From Methanothermobacter sp. MT-2 (GTDB taxonomy: Archaea > Methanobacteriota > Methanobacteria > Methanobacteriales > DSM-23052): a stretch of DNA of 64,000 nt. How positions within the stretch are numbered: position 1 is the first letter of the stretch; each line of letters opens with the position of its first letter. Where the stretch lies: contig AP017647.1 of the NCBI GenBank assembly GCA_003584625.1, positions 1,458,739 through 1,522,738 of the forward strand. Direction: 5' to 3'. Below are positions 1 through 9,966 of this stretch, piece after piece. The notes under the pieces are model-generated. The model did no database searches and was not told where the DNA came from. It saw nothing but the letters and a program-made list of their open reading frames with translations. The translations under genes and the position numbers were made by a program.

Positions 1-2
1 GA

Positions 3-1427
3 CCCCCAAAACTTGGAGCAGATGTTGAAGAAGTCGAAATCGTCGAAGAAGAACTAATACCACTATACAGGGTTTCCATCCCCAGATTCACTGAAAAAGA
101 AAGGGAACTTATAAACGAGATAAGGGCAAAGCTCGTTGAAGCCGCTGTAAGTGCGGGTGGCGAATTTAAAGTTGATAAAAAAACCCTTATGAAAGAGGTT
201 AAAGATTTCCTCAGAATAAAAGGAGTTCGCGATATTGACAGACTCGCCAAGCAAATCATACAAGAAATGCTAGGCTATGGGGAAATCGACCCCCTCATAA
301 GAGATGATAACCTCGAAGAAATAATGATAATCGGCGTGAAAAAACCAGTTTTTGTCTACCACAGAGAAAAAGGCATGATGATCACAAACCTCGTATTCGA
401 TGACGCGAACAACATAAAAGCCCTAATCGATTTAATCGCAAGACAGGTAGGCCGCCGCATAGACCAACAAACACCCATACTCGACGCAAGATTACCAGAC
501 GGATCAAGGGTCAACGCAACCATACCCCCAGTCTCCCCAGATGGCCCCACCCTAACAGTGCGTAAATTCAGAAAAGATCCCTACACCATCATAGATCTTA
601 TAAATTTCAAGACAATGTCATCTTACCTTGCAGCCTTCCTTTGGGTGTGTACAGATGGCCTCGGAGCCAAACCATGCAACGCAATAATCGCCGGTGGTAC
701 AAGCTCTGGTAAAACAACAACCTTGAATACAATAGCAGCATTCATACCACCCCGCGAACGTGTTATCACAATCGAAGACACCCTAGAACTCCAACTCCCA
801 CACCCACATATTCTAAGGTTGGAAACAAGACCCCCAAACATAGAGGGAAAAGGCGAAATTGACATGGACACCCTAGTCAAAAACTCCCTACGTCAAAGAC
901 CAGACCGGATAATAGTAGGGGAAGTGAGGGGGCCAGAAGCCATAACATTATTCACAGCCTTGAACACTGGACATTCAGGGTTCGGCACATTACACTCCAA
1001 CACCGCACGTGAAACAATCACAAGACTTACAAACCGTCCAATGAATGTGCCAAATATTATGATACCCGCACTAGACTTCATTATAATGCAGAATAGGATG
1101 TACAGTTCATCTGGCCATTCAATAAGACGCATAACCGAAGTAGCCGAAGTTGTGGGGATGGAAGAAGACAAAGTCCAATTAAACAGGATATTTGAATGGG
1201 ATAACGTCACCGACAAAGTGGAATACGTGGGTATAGCAAGCCAAACACTAAGAGAAATAGCAGAAATGCGAGGTATAAACATAACAGAGATAGAAGAAGA
1301 AATCGAGAAAAGAAGACTAGTCCTAGAGTACATGGCCGACGAAAACATAAGATCTATAGATGAAGTAGCTAAATATATACATAGTTATTATAAGAATCCT
1401 GAGGAAATCTTGGAGCAAATACTCTAA
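3..1427 (+). CDS. Type II/IV secretion system ATPase (TadA/CpaF/GspE superfamily), 5' partial
   Basis: Hexameric secretion ATPase that powers assembly of type IV pilus-like or Tad-like structures at the cytoplasmic membrane. The reading frame is open from base 3, well before the first internal ATG at 189, so the true start lies upstream of the window; 474 residues are visible. In order it shows an N-terminal domain with RVSIPRF, a Walker A motif GGTSSGKTT near residue 227, an Asp box (TIEDTLELQ), a Walker B region ([12 protein letters not shown]) and a His box ([11 protein letters not shown]). The TadC-like membrane protein follows 24 bases downstream, the usual archaeal ATPase/platform pair. 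Which structure it builds (adhesive pilus or secretion) cannot be told from this window. A pilin-like protein at 63558 is far away and need not be its substrate. Confidence 0.93.
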   Translation, partial: PPKLGADVEEVEIVEEELIPLYRVSIPRFTEKERELINEIRAKLVEAAVSAGGEFKVDKKTLMKEVKDFLRIKGVRDIDRLAKQIIQEMLGYGEIDPLIRDDNLEEIMIIGVKKPVFVYHREKGMMITNLVFDDANNIKALIDLIARQVGRRIDQQTPILDARLPDGSRVNATIPPVSPDGPTLTVRKFRKDPYTIIDLINFKTMSSYLAAFLWVCTDGLGAKPCNAIIAGGTSSGKTTTLNTIAAFIPPRERVITIEDTLELQLPHPHILRLETRPPNIEGKGEIDMDTLVKNSLRQRPDRIIVGEVRGPEAITLFTALNTGHSGFGTLHSNTARETITRLTNRPMNVPNIMIPALDFIIMQNRMYSSSGHSIRRITEVAEVVGMEEDKVQLNRIFEWDNVTDKVEYVGIASQTLREIAEMRGINITEIEEEIEKRRLVLEYMADENIRSIDEVAKYIHSYYKNPEEILEQIL

Positions 1428-1451
1428 AGTCCCCCGAATATAAAAGAGGGG

Positions 1452-2519
1452 ATGTCCACAATGGTTTTAAAAAAAATTTTTGAAAAACTCGGCAGCCTAA
1501 CAATAGATGCGGGTAAAAAGGTGGAAGAGGGGGTTAAAGTCCCCGCCACGAAACTAAACATTGTCAAGCCTTCATTCACTAGTAAAATGCCATCAATCCC
1601 TGGTAAAATTGATTTTAGGAGGACTATAAAGCGTAGAAGCACATCCGTGATCTTGGAACGGATGAAGATGACCCCAGAGGAGATAGAAATATTCAAGGAT
1701 CTTATCGAAGCCGATAAACGTCGCGAGGAAAAGGAAAAAGAAAGTGAAGAGAAGTATATGGAAGCTTCACTCGAGGAAATATTAAAGGAGAGAGAGAAAA
1801 GGAGACTCGAACCTAAACTGGTAATGACATTAGGAGGCATTTCCGGCTTCTTACTATTATTGATAACAGTTATATTAGGTTTTGGCTTAGATATTGGGCT
1901 TATATTAATGTTCTCAGTAATTTCCCTATCTATACTCTTAATGTTCGCGCCAGAATTACAAAAGGGGAGAAGATCTTCAGAAGCGGCACGTCAACTACCA
2001 TTTGCTCTGAGGCAAATGGCAACAGAACTTAGAGCAGGACTAGGACTCCATGATACCATGCGCTCAGTAGCAATGTCAGGGTATGGGGCGTTATCCCAAG
2101 AATTCGCAAGGACTCTGGAAGAAATAAGGTATGGTGAAACCACAGAAAATGCTTTAAAGGAAATGTGTAACCGTGTGAACTCAGAAGGTTTGGATAGGGC
2201 TATTTATCAGATTACAAGGACTCTAGAGAGTGGGGGGGACCTAGCTAAAACCCTTAACATTATAGCAGAGGATGTGGCCTATGAGATGAGAATGAAACTT
2301 AGAGATTATTCCCAGAAGCTTAACTCTTTTACCATGATATACATGTTCATCGCCATCCTAGGACCAGTTATATTCCTAGTAATGTTACTTGCAGCCACCA
2401 CAGTCATGGAAAGGTCAGTTTTACCCCCAATTGCCATACTGTTATTATATCTATTATTATTCCCAGCGATAGTAGGGTTCATGGCCTTCATGATAAAAAG
2501 ACTTGAACCAAAATTATAA
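1452..2519 (+). CDS. Type II secretion system F domain protein (TadB/TadC-like platform protein)
   Basis: Inner-membrane platform protein of an archaeal type IV pilus/Tad-type machine, 355 residues. The first ~120 residues are charged and cytoplasmic. Two hydrophobic segments follow at about 120-165, then a T2SSF domain (about 175-290, with RQLPFALRQMATELRAG typical of the family), then two more membrane segments near 290-350. The ATG at 1452 has a GAGGGGA ribosome binding site a few bases upstream. It forms an operon with the ATPase ending at 1427. Family assignment rests on domain order and on the neighbour. The exact substrate is unknown. Confidence 0.9.
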   Translation: MSTMVLKKIFEKLGSLTIDAGKKVEEGVKVPATKLNIVKPSFTSKMPSIPGKIDFRRTIKRRSTSVILERMKMTPEEIEIFKDLIEADKRREEKEKESEEKYMEASLEEILKEREKRRLEPKLVMTLGGISGFLLLLITVILGFGLDIGLILMFSVISLSILLMFAPELQKGRRSSEAARQLPFALRQMATELRAGLGLHDTMRSVAMSGYGALSQEFARTLEEIRYGETTENALKEMCNRVNSEGLDRAIYQITRTLESGGDLAKTLNIIAEDVAYEMRMKLRDYSQKLNSFTMIYMFIAILGPVIFLVMLLAATTVMERSVLPPIAILLLYLLLFPAIVGFMAFMIKRLEPKL

Positions 2520-2698
2520 ATTACGACCCAAAGGGAATTCCAAGTGGACTTGTAGCCCAATAAGCTTCTCTTTTCCTTTTATAAATTGGGTGCAGGTATA
2601 TAATCTAAAATATGGATAACCGTTCAGTTAATAATATTTAAAACTTTCGATTACCTTTAAATCATAAATTATTTCTATTTTGCAGATAAACTGATATA

Positions 2699-3888
<1,190 letters not shown>

Positions 3889-3898
3889 AACAACCCCC

Positions 3899-3936
3899 AA
3901 CCTTTTCTAATTTTTTTACAAAAACTTTTTTTTTAT
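3899..3936 (+). terminator. T-rich terminator after mer
   Basis: Two T-tracts, of seven and nine bases, directly follow the mer stop codon. This is the typical oligo-T form of archaeal transcription termination. Confidence 0.55.
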
Positions 3937-3943
3937 CTAAATT

Positions 3944-4153
3944 CTGCAAGAAGACCCTCCCATAGAGAGGGGGATAATTGTAAAGCCTTAAATACTGCCT
4001 TCCACATACACCCTTTTCTAGACCATACCTTAAAGAGAGTAGCATGGAATACTGGGCCCCAAGCGAGAAAGGGGATATGAATGTAAAAGTCTTGGGTTCA
4101 AACCCCGCAAGCCTCCATGTTGAAGAAGTCTCCACGCGTGGGGAGGGTCACTC
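3944..4153 (-). repeat. Dispersed intergenic element, copy D
   Basis: On the minus strand it starts GAGTGACCCTCC and carries CAACATGGAGGCTTG, a TATTTAAGGCTTTAC segment, a C-run (TATCCCCC) and a final GAGGGTCTTCTTGCAG. The same blocks in the same order occur in copies C (5319), A (24387) and B (53654). It lies alone between mer and the archaeosine enzyme gene. A frame conserved in copies B and C (LPNMEA) is broken by a stop here, which argues against a conserved protein. The whole 323-base gap holds nothing else recognisable apart from the mer terminator and the next promoter. Confidence 0.75.
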
Positions 4154-4211
4154 TAAAATATAAATAATCTTTAGACAAAATGATTATAAATAGAAGTTTT
4201 AAAAGGGGAAA

Positions 4212-5279
4212 ATGATAAGAGAATTAGCACTGAAAACTAGGAAAAAGGCCATCAAAAGGATTAGAAGAAGATCACCAGAAGAGTTAGCGACGAGCTGGTG
4301 CCAAGACGACTTGCTCTATTCGGGAAAAGGCAAATCCATTTTCATGATACTCCCCACCAAGGGGTGCTCATGGGCATTATCAGAAAGTGGTGGTTGCACC
4401 ATGTGCAGCTACCTCTCAGATTCACTACTTGAAGATATCAAATCCGAAAAACTAAACCAGATATTCAAGGATCTAATATCAAAATATAAGATAAAAGAGA
4501 AAACCGCGGTTAAAATATTCATCTCAGGCAGCTTCCTAAACCCAGAAGAATTCCCAGAAGAATCCAGAAAATTCATACTAGAATATCTTGATAAAATCGA
4601 CAAAATAGAAGAAATAATCATAGAATCCCGACCAGAATACATAAACAAAGAAACACTCATTGAATGTTGCAAACAAGCACCCAACAAAATCATAGAAGTT
4701 AGCATAGGACTCGAAACAGCAGACGATTACACCCGCAAATTCAAAATAAACAAAGGATTCACAAAAAAAGACTTCGAAAAAGCCATAAAAACCATAAGAG
4801 GTCTTAAAAAAGACTTCAGGATAAAATCAAAAGCCTATATCCTTGTAAAACCAATCCTAACATCAGAAAAAGAAGCCATCCAAGATTCAGTTGAATCTGC
4901 GATTTACGCAGAAAAAATAGGGGTGGACAGAATATCATTCTGCCCCTCAACCATCCACAAAGGCACAATAATGGAAGAACTCTGGAAAAAAGGCTCATAC
5001 AAACCCCCATGGATATGGAGCCTAATCGAGATAATAAACCGCACCCGAAAAACCCTAAAAATACCCACAATAATGGACACCTCAGGACTAGGAACACCAA
5101 GAGGCCCATACAATTGCAAAAAATGTAACATGAAACTTAAAAAAATGATAATAGAATCCAACCTAACCCAAAAAACCATACCATGGATAAAATGCGACTG
5201 TTACAAAAATTGGATTGCCGAAAAAGAACTTGGAGATTTCGTAAGATCATCCAACACCATCAAATATCAAATATACTAA
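4212..5279 (+). CDS. Archaeosine biosynthesis radical SAM protein (RaSEA family, TIGR01210-like)
   Basis: A radical SAM enzyme of 355 residues. In the characterised archaeal family it acts with ArcS to convert a lysine-modified preQ0 in tRNA (position 15) into archaeosine. The cluster-binding cysteines lie near residues 57-70 in a spaced form, KGC followed nine residues later by CTMCSY. That spacing differs from the usual CxxxCxxC and is characteristic of this family. The N-terminus (SPEELATSWCQDDLLYSGKG) and a cysteine-rich C-terminus (NCKKC, KCDCY) also fit. The ATG at 4212 has AAAAGGGGA just upstream. Assignment is from recognised family features; no ArcS or TGT gene is in this window. Confidence 0.85.
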   Translation: MIRELALKTRKKAIKRIRRRSPEELATSWCQDDLLYSGKGKSIFMILPTKGCSWALSESGGCTMCSYLSDSLLEDIKSEKLNQIFKDLISKYKIKEKTAVKIFISGSFLNPEEFPEESRKFILEYLDKIDKIEEIIIESRPEYINKETLIECCKQAPNKIIEVSIGLETADDYTRKFKINKGFTKKDFEKAIKTIRGLKKDFRIKSKAYILVKPILTSEKEAIQDSVESAIYAEKIGVDRISFCPSTIHKGTIMEELWKKGSYKPPWIWSLIEIINRTRKTLKIPTIMDTSGLGTPRGPYNCKKCNMKLKKMIIESNLTQKTIPWIKCDCYKNWIAEKELGDFVRSSNTIKYQIY

Positions 5280-5318
5280 GAACACGAAACAGATTAAACT
5301 TTTCATGCAAAATCTTAT

Positions 5319-5557
5319 TGCTTGTAAGACCCCCCACACCTTGAAAGGGAGGTATACAATGAGATAAGTAAATCTAAATACTATTTTTTTCATAGAGTTT
5401 TTTACAGCCCACACCCTAAGAGGTATAGTATGCAGGGCCTAGTGACCGTCCAGAGGGGAGTATGAACCCATAGGTATGAAGCTGGATGAACCCCCTCAAC
5501 TTTGCAAGCTTCCATGTTGGGAAGCTCCATGTGTAAACGTGAAGAGGAGGTCACTCT
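5319..5557 (-). repeat. Dispersed intergenic element, copy C
   Basis: Minus-strand order: GAGTGACCTCC; a perfect hairpin AGCTTCC-CAACAT-GGAAGCT; CAGCTTCATACCTATGGG; a TAGTATTTAGATTTA segment; CATTGTATACCTCCC; and the tail GGGGGGTCTTACAAGCAAT. The tail, the CACCTATGG-like block and the hairpin are shared with copy A at 24387 and copy B at 53654. It fills most of the 297-base gap between two plus-strand genes but points the other way. A longer in-frame start of the next gene (5502) would run through this element, which is why 5577 is preferred for that gene. Confidence 0.8.
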
Positions 5558-5576
5558 ACAAAATTTAGGGGAGTTT

Positions 5577-6863
5577 ATGATTGGTATAAGCGCAGATTTC
5601 GACCCACTACATAAAGGACATGTGAAACTCATAGAAAAAGGACGCGAAATAGCGGGAAAAACCGGGAAAAAACTCGTTATATACCTTAACAAAGATTATA
5701 GCGCCAACCACGCCCCATTCTTCGCATCATATGATGCACGTAAGAAAATGGCGCTTAAAGCGGGTGCTGACAAGGTTATACCAATTGAAGGTCTGCACTA
5801 CAGACTGACCTTAGCATACACAGTGCCTATAAGGATAGCTATGATGATAGAAGATGGTATCACAGATTACGTGGATGCAGCGAATGTATCACCACACTTC
5901 ATAAAAAAAGAGGCGGAATACTTCGCGAAAAGAGGCATATTCAGCGGCATACCATCAAATCTCCCAAACAGGAACGTTATAAGATGGTTCGCTGTTAATG
6001 AATTTTTCCAAGGAAAATATAAACGTAAAATGAAATTTCACATAATCCCAGAACTCACAGAAAACGGTTCAAAAATTTCCGGCAGAGAAATAAGAAAAAA
6101 AATAATAGAAAACAACCTAGAAATACCCGAAGACGTGGCTAAACTTCTACCTGAAACCACCACAAAAATCCTCGAAAAGGAACTCAAAAAAGGTAGAGCA
6201 CCAAGTAAAAGAAACCTTAATCTAATAAAGGATAAGATGAACAGACTTTCACGAGCAGACCTCCTAGAGATAGCCTACCTCAATGCCAACCTCATAAACT
6301 CCATGATCAAATGGAGACCCCATCATACAGAAAACCAGATATGGGCAACTTTCAGAAAAGCCGGGTACGGTCCAGTGCTAACAAGACTAGCAATGAGCTC
6401 AATGGAAATGAACGTCACAAGAAAAGAAGTCTATGACCTCATAGGATACTATGAAAAAAAAGGATGGATACCACCAGACCAGAAAAGGAAAAAGATAATC
6501 CAAAGAGCCTGGTTCATATCAAAAAACATAAAAAAAGGTTACACTTCAAAAGAAGCCCACAAAAAATTCCTAGAAGGCCACATACCATCCGAAGAGCCTG
6601 AAAGATCCCTTAATGCAGGGTTGAGCTTAAGAAAATTTGAAACAAGAAAATTAAGGGAAGGAACAAAGGCCAAGATATATGTGAAGGAAGATGGTGTTAT
6701 CTCTTGCCAGATAAAAGACGATATTAAAATTAAAAGTCCACTGATCCTTCCAGGTGCAATGGCAACTTACCTCCGCCTAATAATAGATTCACATATCATA
6801 CCATTCAACAGCCGACTCATCAAAAAAGATGAAAGTTTCAGGATCCAGATAAACATCGGATAA
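5577..6863 (+). CDS. HxGH-motif nucleotidyltransferase, TmcAL-like (possible tRNA-Met cytidine acetate ligase family)
   Basis: A 428-residue protein whose first ~190 residues form an HIGH-superfamily nucleotidyltransferase domain. It has DPLHKGHVKLIE (HxGH) at about residues 9-20 and SGREIR near 165, the ISxxxIR-type second motif. The rest is basic and helical and could contact RNA. The layout resembles bacterial TmcAL, which acetylates the anticodon wobble base of elongator tRNA-Met using acetate and ATP, but substrate is inferred only. Start 5577 (ATG) follows GGGGA at normal spacing; an in-frame start at 5502 lies inside the repeat and is rejected. It has its own transcription unit or follows read-through from the upstream radical SAM gene. 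Confidence 0.65.
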   Translation: MIGISADFDPLHKGHVKLIEKGREIAGKTGKKLVIYLNKDYSANHAPFFASYDARKKMALKAGADKVIPIEGLHYRLTLAYTVPIRIAMMIEDGITDYVDAANVSPHFIKKEAEYFAKRGIFSGIPSNLPNRNVIRWFAVNEFFQGKYKRKMKFHIIPELTENGSKISGREIRKKIIENNLEIPEDVAKLLPETTTKILEKELKKGRAPSKRNLNLIKDKMNRLSRADLLEIAYLNANLINSMIKWRPHHTENQIWATFRKAGYGPVLTRLAMSSMEMNVTRKEVYDLIGYYEKKGWIPPDQKRKKIIQRAWFISKNIKKGYTSKEAHKKFLEGHIPSEEPERSLNAGLSLRKFETRKLREGTKAKIYVKEDGVISCQIKDDIKIKSPLILPGAMATYLRLIIDSHIIPFNSRLIKKDESFRIQINIG

Positions 6864-6867
6864 AAGT

Positions 6868-7062
6868 TTATTTTTCTTTTCTATGTTCTACTATGGGACA
6901 TGTCCATGATTTACAAAATGTCATGACAAATGTACCTTCACCAGTATCTAGATGAATCCTCCAGCACTCATCATCATAAAACTTAAATTCAACGTCAAGG
7001 ATCTTTTTTCCAATCAATTTTTTAAGATTTTCCCTACACTCATTTATGATGCTTTCTCCCAA
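6868..7062 (-). CDS. Small uncharacterised protein (64 aa), TTG start
   Basis: An acidic/basic 64-residue protein (GESIINECREN..., CWRIHLDTGEGTFVMTF) with three cysteines and no membrane segment. The start codon is TTG, preceded by GGTGAT at correct spacing, which supports translation. It converges with the nucleotidyltransferase gene, whose stop is only four bases away. No family is recognised. The alternating hydrophobic pattern suggests a small beta-rich domain. Confidence 0.6.
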   Translation of the reverse strand: MGESIINECRENLKKLIGKKILDVEFKFYDDECWRIHLDTGEGTFVMTFCKSWTCPIVEHRKEK

Positions 7063-7098
7063 CTAAATCACCCACATTATCTTATCCGTTTTAATATA

Positions 7099-7917
7099 TT
7101 ATAAATCTTTAATATAATCAAAAACCATAGTATAATCTTCAAACTCCGCATCAAAACCTTCTAATTGCTTTATTATCCTCTTAAATGTCCTGAGGGTGCA
7201 CCTTGACATTATTGGAGTTATATTCTCGGATAAAAACGATTCAACATCCTTCATCTCCTCATATCTCCTCCCGGAATGGAAAGCCGAACTTATAACCCTT
7301 GAAATTGCACGTTCACTGAAACCATCACCCTCAGTCTCCTCAAGTATATCTAATAGAGGCCCATCAAGACCTAGATTATATGCAGCTAATAAAGTTTCCC
7401 ATAGAATTGCTGAAACACCCTTAGTATAAGAACTCCGCAACATTTTAAGGGCAGAAGCATCACCAACACTACCAGCCACAACTTTTATATTGAACCCATA
7501 ATCATTTAACCTAGCAAATTCATCAGCCGCAGTTCCAGATGCTAAAATTTTAACCTTCAAACCTATACGTCCCATGATAGCAGCATCAACCACCCTCCCA
7601 TTCCTTATATTCTCAAGAGCTCTTTTCACAGTAGCCGGGGCAACATTATTTATATCAACATAAACCCCCCTAACATGATCACCAACCTCCTTAGCAATCT
7701 TAACAGCCACCCCAGGCGTGACCGCAGATATTACAATATCAGATTCCCTGGAAACCTCCCTGATGTCAGCACAATCAACAACCCCTAAATCACGTGCTAG
7801 TTTCCTTGTGCGTTCACTCCGACCACTAGTAGATGTTAAAACCTCAACCCCCTCTTCCAAGAGCTTTGAGGCCATGATAGATGCTACTTCACCAAATCCT
7901 ATAAAACCAACCTTAAT
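7099..7917 (-). CDS. NAD(P)-binding 6-phosphogluconate/3-hydroxyisobutyrate dehydrogenase-like protein (DUF1932-type C-terminus)
   Basis: A Rossmann-fold dehydrogenase relative of about 272 residues; substrate unknown. The first ATG (7875) would remove the first beta strand and the dinucleotide-binding glycines: upstream in frame the DNA reads KVGFIGFGEVASIMASKLL, a clear GxGxxA region. No ATG, GTG or TTG exists in frame before this. A perfect AGGAGGTGAT ribosome binding site occupies 7921-7930 and is followed by ATT ATT AAG, so an ATT start at 7917 (or 7920) is proposed. The C-terminal half is helical with a cysteine and RRYEEM. It lies 33 bases after the DUF89 gene in a minus-strand run. 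Confidence 0.75.
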   Translation of the reverse strand: MKVGFIGFGEVASIMASKLLEEGVEVLTSTSGRSERTRKLARDLGVVDCADIREVSRESDIVISAVTPGVAVKIAKEVGDHVRGVYVDINNVAPATVKRALENIRNGRVVDAAIMGRIGLKVKILASGTAADEFARLNDYGFNIKVVAGSVGDASALKMLRSSYTKGVSAILWETLLAAYNLGLDGPLLDILEETEGDGFSERAISRVISSAFHSGRRYEEMKDVESFLSENITPIMSRCTLRTFKRIIKQLEGFDAEFEDYTMVFDYIKDL

Positions 7918-7949
7918 AATATCACCTCCTACCAGAAAGAAAGACAGCG

Positions 7950-8825
7950 CTAATGAGAGGTGGGATTAATTTTTATCATTACATTAGATCCTACCTTCAC
8001 TCCAATATCTTTTGCTATGGCTGTGCATTTAGCATTTAATAGGCAGAACACCTGTTTTTTACCGAGTGGCGCTTCTGTTAAACCCTCATAATTACCAAGG
8101 CCCTTGGCTATTATAAGAGGGGATTTGTCAAATATTTCCCTGAATTCATCCGAGAATTCATGGTAGATCACACCAACAGAATCTGTTCCAGTAGTAACTA
8201 TATCAGCGAATTTGTGGAGGCCTGCTTCAAATGCATCTTCTATACAAGCGTCATTGAGTATAGGCCTATCCTTAACAGCAATTATAACATGCAAATCATA
8301 TTCTAGTAGTTTTTCTATTAGTAGTCTGTCGAATATGATCTCACCAGTATTATCTGCGAGATAGAGGAGTTCTCCAGCCTCTTCCAGGGCCTTTTCAAGG
8401 ATTCTGGTATGGTTTATTTCTAGGGGGGAGTGGAGTGCTTCTATAACCACTTTTTCATGGTTGAAGTCAAGTCCAAGGGCTCCGAAGTCTATTATGTTGC
8501 CGGTTATCGCCACTTTTATGAAATCCTCGAGATTATTATTATTTTTTAGGAATTTTCTTGCGGTTGGCAGGAAACTTTGGGCTATCCTGTTACATCTTTT
8601 CTTTTCATTGGCATATGGGTCCTTGTTGTTGGTCATTTCTTTGATGAGTCTATGTATGCTAGTACCTATCTCATTGGATACCGCACCTTCCCTGAACATG
8701 GAATTGAGTAGGTTTACTATTTTTGTCATTATTTTGAGTTTTAGTTTTGCATCATCTGTTGCAAGATCCAAGGCTTCTCTTGCTTGTCTAAGGAAACATG
8801 GAGCGCATTCATAGTATACTTTCAT
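7950..8825 (-). CDS. DUF89/ARMT1-family damage-control phosphatase
   Basis: A metal-dependent phosphatase-like protein of 291 residues. Members of this family hydrolyse damaged or excess phosphorylated metabolites. Seen here: an N-terminal CAPCFLRQA (CxxC), LADNTGEIIFDRLLIE near 155-170 with the metal-binding Asp/Asn, VKDRPILNDA near 185, and AKGLGNYEGL near 240, all hallmarks of DUF89. The ATG start sits just past the sulfur-carrier gene stop (three bases apart), so it is probably co-transcribed with the thiolation genes. Actual substrate is unknown. Confidence 0.85.
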   Translation of the reverse strand: MKVYYECAPCFLRQAREALDLATDDAKLKLKIMTKIVNLLNSMFREGAVSNEIGTSIHRLIKEMTNNKDPYANEKKRCNRIAQSFLPTARKFLKNNNNLEDFIKVAITGNIIDFGALGLDFNHEKVVIEALHSPLEINHTRILEKALEEAGELLYLADNTGEIIFDRLLIEKLLEYDLHVIIAVKDRPILNDACIEDAFEAGLHKFADIVTTGTDSVGVIYHEFSDEFREIFDKSPLIIAKGLGNYEGLTEAPLGKKQVFCLLNAKCTAIAKDIGVKVGSNVMIKINPTSH

Positions 8826-8828
8826 GGA

Positions 8829-9029
8829 TTATCCACCATATATGACCTTTATAACTTCTATGATATCACCGTCGTCTACTGGTTCTTCTTCAAGTACTAT
8901 TTCACCATTTTTTTTAATAACAACAGCTTCTAGTGGTATTTTGAAATCTTTAAGCAAGTCTTTGATTTTTAAACTTTTATTGGTTTCCATGGCCCTTTTC
9001 TCATCATCTATTATGAGGGTGAATTTCAT
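8829..9029 (-). CDS. Ubiquitin-like sulfur carrier protein (MoaD/ThiS/SAMP/TtuB type)
   Basis: A 66-residue beta-grasp protein ending in the exposed Gly-Gly (VIKVIYGG) that becomes a thiocarboxylate after E1 activation. The mid-section (LEAVVIKKNGEIV, PVDDGDIIEV) matches ThiS/MoaD-like carriers. Its start overlaps the stop of the upstream TtuA/Ncs6-like gene by four bases, tight coupling that suggests it is the sulfur donor for tRNA 2-thiouridine formation. An E1-like enzyme that could activate it is at 42242. Confidence 0.88.
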   Translation of the reverse strand: MKFTLIIDDEKRAMETNKSLKIKDLLKDFKIPLEAVVIKKNGEIVLEEEPVDDGDIIEVIKVIYGG

Positions 9030-9943
9030 TTCGATCCCCCGAGTATTTCTTCTAGGAAGGTGCAGGCTTTACACAGTTCCTTGGAAGCTGGCTGACCACA
9101 TCTTTGGCATTCTATTAGCTTTGGTTCTTTTTTATATTCTTTTAGGGGTTTTCTGATTTTTTCATGGCCTCTTAGTGTTGAGTATAATATTGTGGGGTGT
9201 TCTTGTGATAGTTCTTCTAGTATTGTTGCTATTTTTTTTCTGAATGAGGTTTTTCGGTATGGGCATTCTTCAAGGTGGACATCTAGGCCCCTTGCTTTTA
9301 CGTATAATTTGATTTCTTTTTCTGGGATTTCTCTTAGTGGTTTAATTTTGGTTACGAATTTTTTTGAGTGGGTTGCTGGGCCTATTCTGGTGAGGTTTTC
9401 GATGTTTCCTTCTAGATAGTTCATTATTATTGCTTGTGTTTCATCGTCTAGGTTGTGTCCTGTTGCTATTTTATCTGCTTTGAGTTTTTTGGATTCTTTG
9501 TTGAGTATCCATCTTCTGAGCACTCCACAGTATGTGCATGCTTTTCTTGGCGGTTTTGATTCCATTATTTCGTCTATTGTTATGTTGAAATGTTCTTTGA
9601 ATGATGTTATGTGTTGAGGTATCCCAAGTTTTTTGCATGTTTTTGTCGCTGCTTTTATTCCTTTTTCGCGGTAGTCTTTTATACCTTCGTTGATTGTTAT
9701 TGCTTCAAGTTGGATTATGTTTCTCTCTGCGAGGATTGATAGTATATCTAGTGCTGTTGTGCTGTCTTTTCCGCCTGAAAGCGCGACTAGTACTTTATCG
9801 CCTTTTTTTATTAGGTTGTGTTTTTTTATGTCTCTTAGGACTTTTCTTTGGATTGTTTTAATGAAGCATTCTTTGCATAGTTGTTGTCCTGAATATTTTC
9901 TGTGGATGATAACCTTTTCTGAGCCACATTTTGTACATGACAT
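9026..9943 (-). CDS. tRNA 2-thiolation enzyme, TtuA/NcsA/Ncs6 family
   Basis: A PP-loop ATPase of 305 residues that adenylates a uridine in tRNA and replaces its oxygen with sulfur. Visible in order: an N-terminal zinc site (CTKC ... CKEC, residues 3-25), the PP-loop SGGKDST near 56, a CTYC pair near 136 and ECPYR near 222 (the three cysteines that hold the Fe-S cluster in TtuA), and a C-terminal zinc site (CQRC ... CKAC). All catalytic cysteines are intact. The downstream sulfur carrier overlaps by four bases. Whether position 34 or 54 of tRNA is the target cannot be decided by eye. Confidence 0.9.
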   Translation of the reverse strand: MSCTKCGSEKVIIHRKYSGQQLCKECFIKTIQRKVLRDIKKHNLIKKGDKVLVALSGGKDSTTALDILSILAERNIIQLEAITINEGIKDYREKGIKAATKTCKKLGIPQHITSFKEHFNITIDEIMESKPPRKACTYCGVLRRWILNKESKKLKADKIATGHNLDDETQAIIMNYLEGNIENLTRIGPATHSKKFVTKIKPLREIPEKEIKLYVKARGLDVHLEECPYRKTSFRKKIATILEELSQEHPTILYSTLRGHEKIRKPLKEYKKEPKLIECQRCGQPASKELCKACTFLEEILGGSK

Positions 9944-9966
9944 TATTTTACTCCTAGAGAAGAGTT

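Noticed and set aside
893..1348. Long minus-strand ORFs opposite pilus, por, eha and polyferredoxin genes
   Set aside because: They are antisense shadows of confident genes; their protein sequences are serine/isoleucine-rich and show no motif or ribosome binding site.
5502..5576. N-terminal extension of the HxGH nucleotidyltransferase
   Set aside because: The extra 25 codons lie inside the dispersed element, which points the opposite way; ATG 5577 has a good ribosome binding site and gives a normal domain start.
5402..5692. Minus-strand ORF of 96 codons covering element copy C
   Set aside because: It overlaps a confident gene. The LPNMEA-like peptide is also open in copy B, but it is broken by a stop in copy D, so a shared protein is unlikely.
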